Counted from the stretch's first letter, positions 1 through 10,484 are shown. The stretch: 64,000 nucleotides of DNA from Chloranthus sessilifolius (GCA_021018995.1 CM037585.1:82808646-82872645), one strand, 5' to 3'. Made by a program: numbers and translations. The notes: a model not told the origin generated them from the letters alone.

Positions 1-2050
1 GCCAACGGATTCATTGATCGTTGCCTAAATTCTACACTCATAACTCTCATCCCCAAAAGAAGTGGGGGTGAAGACATATCAGACTGCGGGCCAATTAGTC
101 TCCCCAACTATCTGTATAAAATTATTTCCAAAGCTCTAGCCAACAGAATCAAACCGGTAATGGGCAAGATCATTTCGGATAACCAAGGAGCAATTGTTCA
201 AGGAAGACAATTGGTCGACCTGGTCGCGCTTGCTCATGAGGTGATACACTCTGCTCATCTATTGTGCCAACCTACAACCCTATGGAAGGCGGATATGGAG
301 AAGGCTTATGACCGCGTCAGTTGGGACTGCCTTGACTATATGTTTGGCAGATTCGGGTTCGGGACGACCTGGAGGAGATGGATGCATGTCTGCTTCTCAT
401 CGGCATGGTTTTCGATCCTAATCAATGGCACGCCAGTCGGGTACTTCAATAGCTTAAGAGGTCTCCGCCAGGGAGACCCGCTATCCCCATTCCTATTCAA
501 CATGGTGGGCGAACCCTGGCTGGCCTTATAGCGCGAGCGAGGCAGATTCAACTCATATCAGGGGTTTCGGTGGGATCGCAGGGTCAGGCTATCTCGCACC
601 ACCAATATGTCGATGACACCATTTTATTTGGTCACGCAGATGTAGAAGAGTTCAGTAACCTGACTGAAATCGTCGCCATTTATGAGGCTATTTCCGAACA
701 ACGCATTAACCTACACAAATCAGCCATTACGGGAATTGGTACTAGGGATCAGCAAATGGACGAATTAGCGGCTACCGTCAATTGTGTTATTGAGAAGCTC
801 CTCATAAAGTATCTAGGGCTGCCTCTGGATCAAAAAACTATCAGCGCGGGTGTGGGAACCGGTGGTTCAGCGGTTTGAGCAGCGGCTGTCATCGTGGAAA
901 GGTAAATTGCTAAGCAGTGGGGGTCGCCTTCTTCTGGTTAAATCCGTGCTCTCCAGCTTGCCTATATTCTTCATGTCGATGTTCCTATGCCCGACAGGGG
1001 TCATCCACCGTCTAGAGCAAATTCAAAGAAAATTTCTTTGGGAAGGTTCGGGTCTAGACAAACGCTACCATCTTGTGAACTGGGAGACCTAGCTCCAAAT
1101 GTCTTGTAGAGGTCTTGGCATTCGAAGTATGAAGGGATCCAATGTTGCTCTTCTAGGGAAATGGTTATGAAGCGCTGGTTTGGAGAGCGAAAGAGGAAGA
1201 CTTTGGAGAGTTGTGTTGGCTGAGAAGTATGGGCAATCAAGTGGAAATTGGGGAATCAACACCACAGTATACAGAGGCACTTCGGCTTGGTGGAAGGCCA
1301 TCTACAGTACTTGGTATTTGTACGCTAAATGGAGCAGATTCAAGTGGTTGTGGCTCTCGGATTCTGTTTTGGGAAGATACTTGGGTGGATAGGATCTATC
1401 TTAAATAGGCATTTCTGGACATCTACACTATCTCCACCAACCAGGGGGGGCTGATCAGAGACTTTGTCTCAGATTCCAGTGGTGGTAGGTTATGGGAAGT
1501 CTCCACTCGTAGATTTCTAAGGAGCGAGGAGATGGCCTCATTCACCAACCTACTGTCCACGATCTATAATATCCTCCCAAATGTGCAGCGTCAAGACCAG
1601 GGGGTATGGGCTTCAAGCAAAGAATGCAATTTCAGCGTCAAAGCGTATTACCAGATGCTCACAAGTCGTCCGCTAATCAGATTCCAAGGAGCTAAGCTGT
1701 GAAAAATGGATATTCCCCCAAAGGTTAGATTATTTGCTTAGACATTGCTCAAAGGTAAAGTCATAACCATCGATCAGCACATCCGTCGGGGAAAGGAGAT
1801 ACCCAATCAATGTGTTATGTGCCACCAAGAGGAAGAATCAGCTGCACATCTATTTCTCCACTATCAGATTGCCTACAAGGTCTAGGGAGCGATTCTTAGT
1901 TCGTCCGGCATGGCCTGGGCTACCCCTCCAACCACTTTCCAACAATTCCTGGCTTGGACGGTGGTCAGTCTTGAGGGGCAACTTCGGGACTACTAGAAGG
2001 TAGCGTTCTTGGCTTTCTGTTGGATTTTATGGCTAGAAAGGAATGAAAGA
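1..2050 (+). pseudogene. LINE ORF2 fragment: reverse transcriptase plus zf-RVT domain
   Basis: The open frame through 531 reads as the fingers and palm of a non-LTR reverse transcriptase, with KADMEKAYDRVSW at about 286-324 and LRQGDPLSPFLF at about 463-500. The frame then changes, and the catalytic box reads YVDD at about 606-617 where plant LINEs usually have YADD or FADD. The thumb region continues through 850-1092, and stops interrupt it around 1090-1400. A Cys/His cluster near 1810-1870 (the pattern CVMCHQEEE, then AAHLF and H) is the zf-RVT domain at the C-terminus of plant LINE ORF2. The protein would copy LINE RNA at a nicked target. At least three frame breaks make it a pseudogene. 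Confidence 0.88.
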
Positions 2051-2320
2051 ACCTTCGAAAATAAATCTCGTCCGGTAAGAATAATCATCAAATTTGTCAG
2101 AGACTTTATGTACCTGTGGGTTTCCAGTCAAAGTGATGCTAATGGGGAATAGTCTGCGCCTTGGGATCCGGGTTAGGTTTTAGCAGATCTGTCCTAGTGG
2201 CTGTGCCACGTGTTTTTGTTTTTTGTTGTTAGTTTGTGTCTCTTTTTTTGTGTCGTTGTATCTGTTTTTCAGCGCCTTGCTGGTTTCAATATGAAGCTTT
2301 TTACTGATCAAAAAAAAAAG
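1..2320 (+). mobile_element. L1-type LINE, 3' part, decayed (LINE-1 of this window)
   Basis: The left edge of the window already lies inside the ORF2 reverse transcriptase. The element runs through a C-terminal zinc-binding domain and a 3' UTR to an A-run at about 2311-2319, which is a typical target-primed 3' end. It lies on the opposite strand to HSP90-5, left of exon 7 (2553), so it is probably inserted in intron 7; this assumes exon 8 lies outside the window. The 5' end and the target-site duplication cannot be seen. Several stops and frame changes show it is dead. Confidence 0.88.
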
Positions 2321-2552
2321 TTCAACCATTGACATGTTGAGTCAACACCAGAACACACACAAGTAGCATGCTATGACATCTTCATAAATACTTGACCAAC
2401 TTCTGATTCGTATTATGGTACTTTTAGCATAAAAAAAATAAAGAAGATAAAAAGAGTAATTTATTTTTATATGCTCCACAGATATCTGTCATAACAACAA
2501 TTTACTTTTACATTTAGAAAACCGATCAGGCAAGTCAGAAGGAAATTCTCAC

Positions 2553-3021
2553 CTCCACAGTCCTTGATTTCTCTTGCCACGTGTAGATAGGGAAAGAAAC
2601 AAACTGTGAGTAATTCTTAACTAATCCTTGAATTCTTGTTGGCTCAGCAAATTCATGCTTATCATCAGGCTGCAACAGCAAAAGGAAAGAATTAAGTTCA
2701 CAAAGGATATGACCACGCACGGACACACCCGCGTGCACAGACACGCACACACACACACACACATGCATGTACATACGCATAAAAACGCACACACGTGGGT
2801 GGGGGAGCACACACACACATACATACATACACACACACTAACTGCAAATGGGTCGGGTCAGGGTCAACCCGATTTTGGTCTACCTCAACCTGACCCGATT
2901 AGCAAAAACTCATATCGGGTTGGGCCAGGTTGAGTTAGGGTTTCCAGTCAAGAACTAAAAACCTGAACCTGCTCCATTTAATAAATGGGTCGAGATTTCA
3001 AACCCGACGCATGGCAGGTTG

Positions 3022-3083
<62 letters not shown>

Positions 3084-3122
3084 GGCCCCGGTAAGGTGCA
3101 CCAAGGTTCTACGTGGAGCCCC

Positions 3123-3213
<91 letters not shown>

Positions 3214-6200
3214 AGGGCACACACACACATTATACACATAGAGGGAGAGAGTTGATAAAAAAAAAAATTCTAAATGATATACCCTTAGATAGAGCGTAAT
3301 TTGTGTCCCACGACGTAATAGACTTTCAGGGTCAGTCTCTTCCCTTATCACATACGAGCTACTGTCAGCTACTGCTTCCCAGACATACTGCTTATCCGAC
3401 TTCGGACTCTTTGTTGACACAACGACCTAAAACCAGTTTAACAAGACTTTAAGAAGCAATTACAAATGAATACCAATATGCAACATGTTAAAAATTCATT
3501 ATCTTAAAGGATTTTTTATAAACCCTTAACAAATATGATAACAAACGAAAGGAATGTAAATTCAAACAGATCAAAATATAGATACCAGGGAAAGATTAAG
3601 CACTCACCCTATCAGCAACAAGGAAAGACGAGTAGAACCCAACACCAAACTGACCAATCAAACTATTGTCTGCACCAATATCCTTATTTTCCTATACATT
3701 ATACGGGTTTTGCAAAATGAGTTTCATGAAAAGTAAACGAAGAATCTAGGTTGACCTTTGTCTATAAAAGCATCTAAGACCAAGGAAATGCAAATTGCAT
3801 GTAGATTAAACGGAATAGCACCTGAATGGCCTTCAAAAATTTTGAGGTACCACTCTGAGCAATAGTTCCAAGACAGTCAATAAGCTCCTCTTTGGTCATC
3901 CCAACACCAGTATCTCTGCAAGTTCAAAAAGCCCAAAGTAAGAACACCGTATATACTCTAATGTGCAGTGACAAATTTCATTTTGGGCAATATTTCAGTC
4001 GGGGGAAATTTCAGTTAATTTCGGAGAAATTTCGGGAAAAATATTAAAAAAAATATTGGCAAAATTTCGGGGACTACAGAAAACATATATATAACTTACA
4101 AAAATTTTATTTATTATTTAAAAATGATTATAAAAAAAAATCATTAATTTCACCAAAATTTCATTAATTTCGCTGAAATTAATGAAATTCAGGCGACCTC
4201 AGAGAAATCATCGAAATTTCGTTGAAAGTTCCGTTTGACCACTATTTCGGTGAATTTCGGAGAAACTTTGGAGAAATTTGTCACTATGCTCATGATCTCA
4301 TCAACAAGAATAACTTATAGATACTAAATTACTGTACGTTATAGTAATGGTCCCATTGTCTGGATCGGGCTTGATGCGTATCTCCAATTCGCTAGCATCT
4401 CCAAGAAGAGAAGGCTCCGTCACACTTAAGAATCTCAACTTATCCAGGGCATCACTTGCGTTACTGAAACAGAAGAAATCCAGTCAACACCGAAATTTGA
4501 AAGACGTTAAGAGAAAGGGTGTGGTGCACTTGACAATACAACCAAGGAATCGAGTATCGGTCAATACCGATATGTATTGGTTTTGGCGGAAAGCTGATAA
4601 TGATACTGCTACCACATATCAGTTTTGGCGGAAAACTGATAACGATACTGCTACCAGTATCGGCCAATACTATTATTATTATTTTTATTTTTATTTTTTT
4701 ATCCCAGTATCGGCATAGACAGCCAACACATCTTAGAATCAGCCTATACAGTATCAATCCACAGATTGGCCGATGCCCGATTTAATTCCTTTGATGCAAC
4801 AACTTTATTTTATTTGTTAGAAATCTCAGTTTTAAATTTTTATCTATCATCATCACACCACATGTTGTCCCAACTCCCAACTATTTCGGGTTGGCTTCGT
4901 GGGTGAAAAAAGGCACTTGGTGACAAGTCCAGAGATTGAACCCTGATCCAATGCCCTTTTTGGGTACCAACGTGAAATGATTTTTAATCACCTCAATCAA
5001 CAATGAAAAAGTGAACACTCAGGGCACACCAAAACGGGTGCCGTATCCAATACAACACTCAATTTTAAGTGTAAAAGCCGTATACATAGGGCATCGTATT
5101 AAGTATCAGCTGATACCGATATGCATTGGTGATATGGGAGGTACTCATCGACACTAATATGGATCGGCCGATACTGACAGTAATTTTTTTTTCAATTGTT
5201 TTACAGTTTCAGAATCGGTATTAATCCAAATATTGGACCGATACCCGATAACAATTCCGAGTTTGAGTCCTTGTCCATGGAGCAGCCATGTTGTACTCAC
5301 TCCATACCAAGTAACATAGGGAGAGAGTACGTACAGGGAAGTTTGAAGTCACAGTACAGATAAGCTCAGTTGTTATATGAATCTCTCTCTCTCTCACACA
5401 CATCATAAATTCTCAGTAGTTGAATATCAAACTAGCGAACAATAGCAGGGTTTCTTAAATCATCTATTCAATTAGTACAAGTTTAATAAACATAACCATA
5501 TGTTGGAGAAGTTCAATAGAGTAAACATATGCCAGAATACAAATGGCAGATGACCGACTTTGGTTCCACCGGACAAAGGCACATGGATAGCCTGTAAGAA
5601 CAGCGATTGAATGAGTTAGAATCATGGGTAAGATACTGACCTCACAAGCTCCCGAAGAAACACTTCCTTGTGGCTATACAAACTATGAACTATCAAATCC
5701 ATCAGACGGCTGACCTGTAATATTGATATGATATGAGAAATCACAGAATAAAAGATAAGCAAGGGCTAACAACGTAAAAGGCAGCAACTTATATTTTAAA
5801 ATCAAACATTCCCAATGGAGAACCCCAAATTTACATCTAAGATTGACAAAAAACCGTGACAAATCCATACCCAAAACAAGAAATAACAACTGAATTCTTT
5901 CTTCTTTATGCAAGCTGAAATTGAACCTCGGACCTCAAGCTAAAATGAGTTCACTCTACTATGCAAAGCTGAAATTGAACCTCTGACCAGGTGTAAAAAA
6001 TGAATTCACTCTAATATATTGTATATTGGCTAACGGTTCCAAATTTTCTAATCTTATTTGAAAAAGAAAAGGGCACATCTACCAGGATTCGGCGCATGCA
6101 AGTACCCTTCAATCTTAGACCATCAAACCGGCAGTGTAGCCCTTTTCTGGAACATGGCACAAGAAATGGGCCAGTTTGACAATCCTTGCTGTCTAATCAA

Positions 6201-8707
6201 TTGCTTGCATTTGGAAAGTTTATAAAAATAAAAATAAAAAAGGCGGATAATTAAGATCGCAATAGATGCAAAATCAGGGATTATGGCCAATCCAAGATGT
6301 GGTAGATTGATTGTAGGGATCAGATGAATGTGTAGATACTAGATACACCTAATGATCGAGAGAGATGGAGGTAGCATCATCATTAGGGGTGCTTAGCAGT
6401 AAACACAATTTACATAAAGTTCCTCAAGATTAAATATAAAGGGTTTCAATATAAAAAATCAATCACAACTAGAGCTACAAATAGGTCGAGTGACCCAACC
6501 TGCCAGGGGTCAGGTTCAGGTCCAAAATGACCCGCTGGTTTGGGTCAGGTTCTAAATTTCAACCTGTTTATTAAATGGGTCGGATTTGGGTCTTGATTAT
6601 TGACCTGAATTGACTAGGGTCAGGTCATGGATTTGGGTTGAGGCATGAAACAATCGGGTCGGGTAACTGGGTTGATCCCGATCCATTTCAGCCCTCGATT
6701 CACAATCCAAAATCACCACTCAATTCAAATTAGGGCGCATTAAACTACATAAAACAATCACTGACCTTCCTAACAACAAATCAACAGCTAACTCATTTTA
6801 TAATCACTAATTCGTCAAAATCTACACCAACAAAATTAAAAATAAAAATAAAAAAATCAACCCACCCCAAATTAAACCCTAACTTAGAAAAACTGTCAAA
6901 AACAACAAATTCCCCGTACAAATGAAACCCCCCTCCACATGGTATGCATAACAACATATTAACAGCTCATCATTGCCTACTAAAATAATTATCAACACAA
7001 GCACCAAAACGAAAACCCATCCCAGACTATAACCAAACCAAACAACAAACTTTAAAAAGAAATAAAAAATAAGTAACATCAAATCTAATAGAAATAAATA
7101 AAATCCACGTTCGCATCGTATTCATAACAACAAATTAACAACTCCCCATCCTCTAATTCATAAAACAAATCATCAACATCAACATTAAATAAAAAACCTT
7201 ATCGAAAACCATCACCAAATCAAACAACAAACTTAAAATCCTACCAAAAAATTAAAATAAAATAAAATAAACAGATTTAATCAAAATAAATAAAACCCAC
7301 CTCCACATGTTATTCATAACAACAAATTAGCGATTCAGTATGCTCTAATTTATAAAGCAATCATTGTTGTCATATGTAATCGCATATGCGATTCTAAGAG
7401 CTCCTGTTGCATATGCCATGATGGCATATGCGACCCAGTCATGTATGCGATCGCATACATGTGTATGCAATACGTATGCGAGCGCATCCAGTGTATACGA
7501 TCGCATGCATGACAGACGGTCATATTTATAACCGTTCGAGGTCTTCTTCTTTTTTTTCTTTTTAGTGTTCCATAGAGCCTATAAAAGAGGGGTTCCTCTT
7601 CCTAATCCATACCACATCCATCCAAGGTATGATTTGTCTCTTTTTTTGAGTTTTTAGTGTTCTCTTTCTCTTTCGACATCCATACAAGGTACTATTTTGT
7701 TCAAAATCAATGAAATTTATATTTTCCCTTCCAACTTATGGGTTATATAATTTTATTTCCCATTCTCCAAAATTAATAGAGCACAAAATTAACACAAATA
7801 TATTAGTTTTCAATATTGGGAATTTTGGTATGGGAATTTTTTTGGATTTTCGACAGAAAAAAATAATAATAATAATATGTGCCATGGTACAATTGCATAT
7901 TCAATTGGGCATCGGAAATGATCGCATATGCCATTTAACTACCTTGAAAGCAATTATCCACATGAGGACTAAAACGATAAAACCCACCCGAGATTATCAC
8001 CAAATCACAACAATTTTGAAAAAAAAAAAACTACAGAAAACACCAAATTTAATCGAAATAAAAATAATAAAAAAACCACTTCCACAGGGTATTCACACCA
8101 ACAAATTAAAACGACTCCCCAATCTCTAATTTACAAAAAAAATTATCATCATGAACACTAGAACAGAAAATCCATGCCAGACTATCACCAAGTCAGATAA
8201 TAATATTAAAAAGAAAATACGAAATTTAATCAACATAAACAAAATCCACCTCCACATGGTATTCATAACAACAAATGAACAAATCCCCACTCTCTAATTT
8301 ATTTAACAAAAAAAAAAAAAAGGAGCTACCAACATGAACACTAAACAAAAAACCTATCCCATAGCATCACCAAATCACACAACCACCTTAAAAAAACTAC
8401 AAAAAGACCAAATTTAATCGAAATAACCAAAACCAACCTCCGCCTGATATTCAAACTTCTCACCAGACCCCTCTGTAGCTTCTTTCTCCACAACCGCCGT
8501 CTCGCAACGAACAATTGTTCGATTCTCTCTCCTATCGAGCTTCCATTTTAAACCCACTGAAGAAGAGAACCCATTTCTCAGAACTGTTTGTGGAAAAACA
8601 GAGCTTCTTAATTTCAAAACTCTGGTGTTCTTCAAAGCAGAAGATGAAACAGCAGGTAGTGATGATAGAGAAGACGAGCACAGGCTTCTGCTTAGAACAG
8701 GAGCCAT
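2553..8707 (-). CDS. HSP90-5: Chloroplast HSP90-type molecular chaperone (HSP90-5 like), exons 1-7, 3' part outside window
   Basis: This encodes an ATP-driven HSP90 chaperone of the plastid stroma, involved in protein import and folding (family knowledge). Exons read on the - strand: 8707-8438, 5714-5641, 4463-4338, 3915-3822, 3691-3608, 3426-3283 and 2669-2553. All junctions are GT-AG, phases agree, and the 909 nt give 303 codons without a stop. The ATG at 8707 starts [10 protein letters not shown], matching the N-terminus of known chloroplast HSP90; about 65 Ser-rich residues form the transit peptide. GHKL ATPase motifs follow: the catalytic Glu in RELVSNASD (exons 2/3), DTGVGMT (exon 4) and [10 protein letters not shown] (exon 5). 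Exon 7 ends at SRTVEV; about 60% of the protein is missing to the left. Introns are TE-rich and intron 1 is 2.7 kb. A heat-shock-element core lies 146 bp upstream of the ATG. It looks intact as far as seen. Confidence 0.94.
2738..2838. repeat. (CA)n-rich microsatellite in intron 6
   Basis: An imperfect CA/CATA run lies in intron 6 of HSP90-5. Chance ORFs made of T/H/V/C repeats here are not genes. Confidence 0.9.
2848..3018. mobile_element. GGGTCGGGT-type hAT-like MITE, partial copy
   Basis: This copy starts with CAAATGGGTCGGGTCAGGGT and contains TTTAATAAATGGGTCGAGAT. It is the reverse-oriented relative of the MITE at 6469-6697. Its right end runs into a (GT)n(AT)n tract, so the terminal repeat is lost. 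It lies in intron 6 of HSP90-5. Confidence 0.65.
3020..3213. repeat. Compound microsatellite (GT)n(AT)n ... (CT)n(AT)n in intron 6
   Basis: A GT then AT tract (about 3020-3080) is followed by about 45 unique bases rich in GGGGCCCC and GTGGAGCCC. A near-perfect CT tract of about 64 bp (3124-3187) and an AT tract to 3213 come next. Intron 6 of HSP90-5 should therefore vary in length between individuals. Several ORFs in this stretch ([12 protein letters not shown]) are artefacts. Confidence 0.95.
3966..4285. mobile_element. MITE with GTGACAAATTTC terminal inverted repeats, in intron 3
   Basis: The left end AGTGACAAATTTC and the right end GAAATTTGTCACT are inverted repeats. The interior is built of short AATTTCGG/CCGAAATT units. 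Flanks do not give a clear duplication, so the superfamily (hAT-like?) is a guess. It fills most of the 422-bp intron 3 of HSP90-5. Confidence 0.7.
4543..4792. mobile_element. ATCGG-rich MITE (hAT-like) in intron 2
   Basis: The termini are inverted: CAAGGAATCGAGTATCGG on the left, and on the reverse strand of the right end AAAGGAATTAAATCGGGC. The flanks aatacaac and gatgcaac are an imperfect 8-bp duplication. A unit of about 50 bp containing TTTTGGCGGAAA is duplicated inside at about 4580-4655. A TA/TTTTA-rich stretch follows. Confidence 0.65.
5040..5270. mobile_element. Second ATCGG-rich MITE fragment in intron 2
   Basis: It shares GATACCGATATGCATTGG, GGATCGGCCGATACTG and GACCGATACCCGATA with the elements at 4543 and 18377. 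Its boundaries are not clear. It lies in intron 2 of HSP90-5, upstream of exon 3 in the direction of transcription. Confidence 0.5.
6469..6697. mobile_element. hAT-like MITE with 8-bp duplication, intron 1
   Basis: The termini CTAGAGCTACAAATAGGTCG and (reverse strand of right end) CGAGGGCTGAAATGGATCGG are inverted repeats. Flanks aatcacaa (6461-6468) and attcacaa (6698-6705) match at 7 of 8 positions, as expected for hAT insertion. It is homologous to 2848-3018 in the opposite orientation. It is non-coding. Confidence 0.78.
6900..8455. repeat. Degenerate tandem repeat (about 170-190 bp unit) spanning the exon 1 / intron 1 boundary
   Basis: Copies of an anchor resembling CCACCTCCACATGGTATTCA recur near 6925, 7100, 7288, 8072 and 8241. 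The last copy, at 8431-8455, is the real end of exon 1 plus the start of intron 1. On the - strand the units read GAATACCATGTGGAG/GTGGAT, aligned to the true junction GAATATCAGGCGGAG/GTTGGT. An unrelated 582-bp piece interrupts the array (7365-7946). See findings for the splicing implication. Confidence 0.8.
7365..7946. mobile_element. Palindrome-rich insertion in the intron 1 repeat (hAT-like non-autonomous element?)
   Basis: The surrounding repeat unit is broken here between two near-copies of aaagcaatcat (7354-7364) and aaagcaattat (7947-7957), which behave as a target duplication. The left part (7380-7510) is dense in the motifs GCATATGCG, ATGCGATCGCAT and TACGTATGCG; the right end again has ATCGCATATGCC. 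Such subterminal motif clusters are typical of hAT transposase-binding sites. No transposase is present. Confidence 0.6.
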
Positions 8708-8852
8708 TAACACAAATTTTGTAAGCTTAAGAAGCCCTACAAATTTGCAAAGAGAGAAAATAAAACCCTAGAAAGATGGTGAGAGCGCTAGCGATGAAAA
8801 TAATGCTATAAAACCCTTTAAAGAGAGGTTTAAGGAGGGATAAAGAAGATGG

Positions 8853-8860
8853 TTCTAGAA
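8853..8860. promoter_or_regulatory. Heat-shock element core TTCTAGAA upstream of HSP90-5
   Basis: TTCTAGAA is a perfect inverted nTTCnnGAAn unit, flanked by further GAA modules (GAAGATGG on the left, GAAGTGTTTC on the right). It lies 146 bp upstream of the ATG at 8707. Binding by heat-shock factors is inferred from the motif and from the family's heat responsiveness. Confidence 0.55.
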
Positions 8861-8873
8861 GAAGTGTTTCATC

Positions 8874-9373
8874 TATTGTTTTTTTGTTATTTATTTATTT
8901 TTATTTGGTAAGTTTATGGACGAACTTCTAAGGCTCAGATTGTGCCAGGTCAGCAATCTTAATATCCGATTTTTAATTACATTAAATAAAATAAAAATTA
9001 GACAAAAGTGTTACTGGCACACCAGTGTTTTGTAACAGTCAAACCTAAGGCCCTGTTCGGTAAAACGAGTTCCAGAAAAACTAACCAAAAAATTCGTGAA
9101 ATTTTGAATTTTTACGCAACCAAATAATTTTCACGCAGTTGAGAATATTTTATGAAAATAATTCGGTAAAATATTCAGCTAAAATTTGGATGAAAATCTT
9201 TTTGGCCCACAAGCTTGGTTAAAAAGCTAAAGGGTAGTTTTGTTTACACCCTTGCAATCTCATATTATATTTCTTCTCAACATAAGTTTTACATAGTCAA
9301 GTCTTTTGACTGCTTTGGAGTAGATAATGGAGGGTTTTTTTTCACCATAATTTTTCACGCAATTGATCTTGAG
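8874..9373. other. Non-coding stretch upstream of HSP90-5
   Basis: AT-rich sequence without a convincing gene. At about 9048 there is TAAGGCCCTGTTCGG, which looks like the left end of a Tourist-type MITE after a TAA target, but I find no matching right end. A segment around 9299-9372 containing TTTTTCACGCAATTGA is repeated around 9670-9735 (TTTTCACGCAATGGA), an old local duplication. Confidence 0.5.
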
Positions 9374-9557
9374 CAAGGATCAAAATTTCGGCCGAAATGA
9401 CCAAAATTTCGGCCAAAATTATCAGTTTCGCTCCCCACTGAAACAATAATATGGGACCGAAGTTTCGGTCATTTTTATATGGGGTTGAAATTTCGGTCCA
9501 AAATTTCAGTTTCGGTCCCCTCCAAAATCGAAACGAAACCTGAAATTTTGATCCTTG
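9374..9557. mobile_element. hAT MITE, 184 bp, perfect 8-bp target duplication
   Basis: The termini are a perfect 16-bp inverted repeat, CAAGGATCAAAATTTC. The flanks atcttgag (9366-9373 and 9558-9565) are identical 8-bp duplications. The interior is made of AAAATTTCGG/CCGAAATT blocks. It contains no gene; an apparent 129-codon ORF across it is chance. This is the cleanest MITE in the window and probably a recent one. Confidence 0.93.
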
Positions 9558-9879
9558 ATCTTGAGACCATGGGCTTATCCTTAAAAGCTCAAATTTTTCT
9601 TCCATGTGACACAAATGCAAAAAAGTGGACACAAATTGAGATTCTTTCTGCTCGACTTGGGTTTTACATGCTAAAACCGTCTGATTGTTTTGAATCAGAA
9701 GATCATAATCATTTTTCACCCAACTTTTCACGCAATGGATGTCAAGACCATAGGCTTCCCATTAGACGATAAGTTTCTTATTCTACGTGACGCATCCCCG
9801 AAGGTTTAGAATCTGGGTACATTGACAGACTTGTGGAGAAGTTGAAGGATGTGCTTCATGGTAGCAGATTGATGAAGTT

Positions 9880-10115
9880 GGGTTGTGGAGAAGGGAGTGG
9901 AGCTTAACTTGGTTGTTAAGGTAAGATGTTCAACGTTATGTGGCTATCTTAAGATCTATCAAAATATTCCTGATCTCATATACATCCGAGTTCAAAGTGA
10001 TCCCGATCAAAAAGGATTTACCTATGAATCAATGGTGTGCGCAAGGTGTTTGATGAAATGCCAATGTCAGAATTTGGAGGTAGAAGAGGGGTCTAGAGCG
10101 AAGGTGTAGAAGATT
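9880..10115 (+). pseudogene. Possible gene fragment with a PPR-like phrase
   Basis: One frame near 10037-10064 reads VRKVFDEMP, a phrase common in plant pentatricopeptide-repeat proteins. A neighbouring frame is open from 9885 to 10109. No complete 35-residue PPR unit can be aligned and the frames do not join. It may be a captured exon piece next to the LINE, or chance. Confidence 0.2.
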
Positions 10116-10127
10116 GAGTTTTACTGA

Positions 10128-10484
10128 GTGTTTCGCAGAGAGACCTTGAGAGATCGGCATCGAGACCACGACCGGCATCGAGAACACAGTCGACATCGAG
10201 AACCCTTCAGATCAACGGTGAGATCTGAGAGACGGGTGGAGTTTTTTGCGACGCATGACAGGACCAATAGACCGACACATTTTCAGGAGAGTTCGATGGT
10301 TAGAGAGGGCGATTGGTTTTGTTCATTTTGTGGTAATCAAAATTTCGCATTCCGGAAGAATTGTAATCAATTCAGCTATCAGAACATCAAGAAACCACAT
10401 TCCTCGGAGAAGACTAACCAGGAAGTTAGATGGCCTCAGCTGACTAAGCAACTCATCGATATCAAAGGAGGATGGAGCAATTAG
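10128..10484 (+). pseudogene. Arg-rich protein segment with RanBP2-type zinc finger, fourth Cys lost
   Basis: A 118-codon frame. Residues 4-35 are an Arg/His/Asp-rich run (RDRHRDHDRHREHSRHRE). Residues about 58-81 read REGDWFCSFCGNQNFAFRKN followed by CNQF, matching the RanBP2 finger GDWxCxxCxxxNFAxRxxCxxC except that the last Cys is Phe. Such fingers bind single-stranded RNA or small GTPases. It sits 80 bp upstream of the LINE ORF1 and on the same strand, so it may be the start of an ORF1 (as an RNA-binding module) or a captured host exon. The missing zinc ligand argues against function. Confidence 0.55.

Noticed and set aside
2955..3255. ORFs of 78-104 codons with IYIYIY and RERERE or SLSLSL runs
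   Set aside because: They are translations of dinucleotide microsatellites in intron 6 of HSP90-5.
4347..4718. 123-codon + strand ORF
   Set aside because: It overlaps exon 3 of HSP90-5 on the other strand and an intron MITE; no domain.
7710..8129. 139-codon Ile/Lys-rich + strand ORF
   Set aside because: Biased composition from AT-rich repeat sequence in HSP90-5 intron 1.
9342..9731. 129-codon - strand ORF
   Set aside because: It crosses a MITE with a perfect target duplication, so it is a chance frame.
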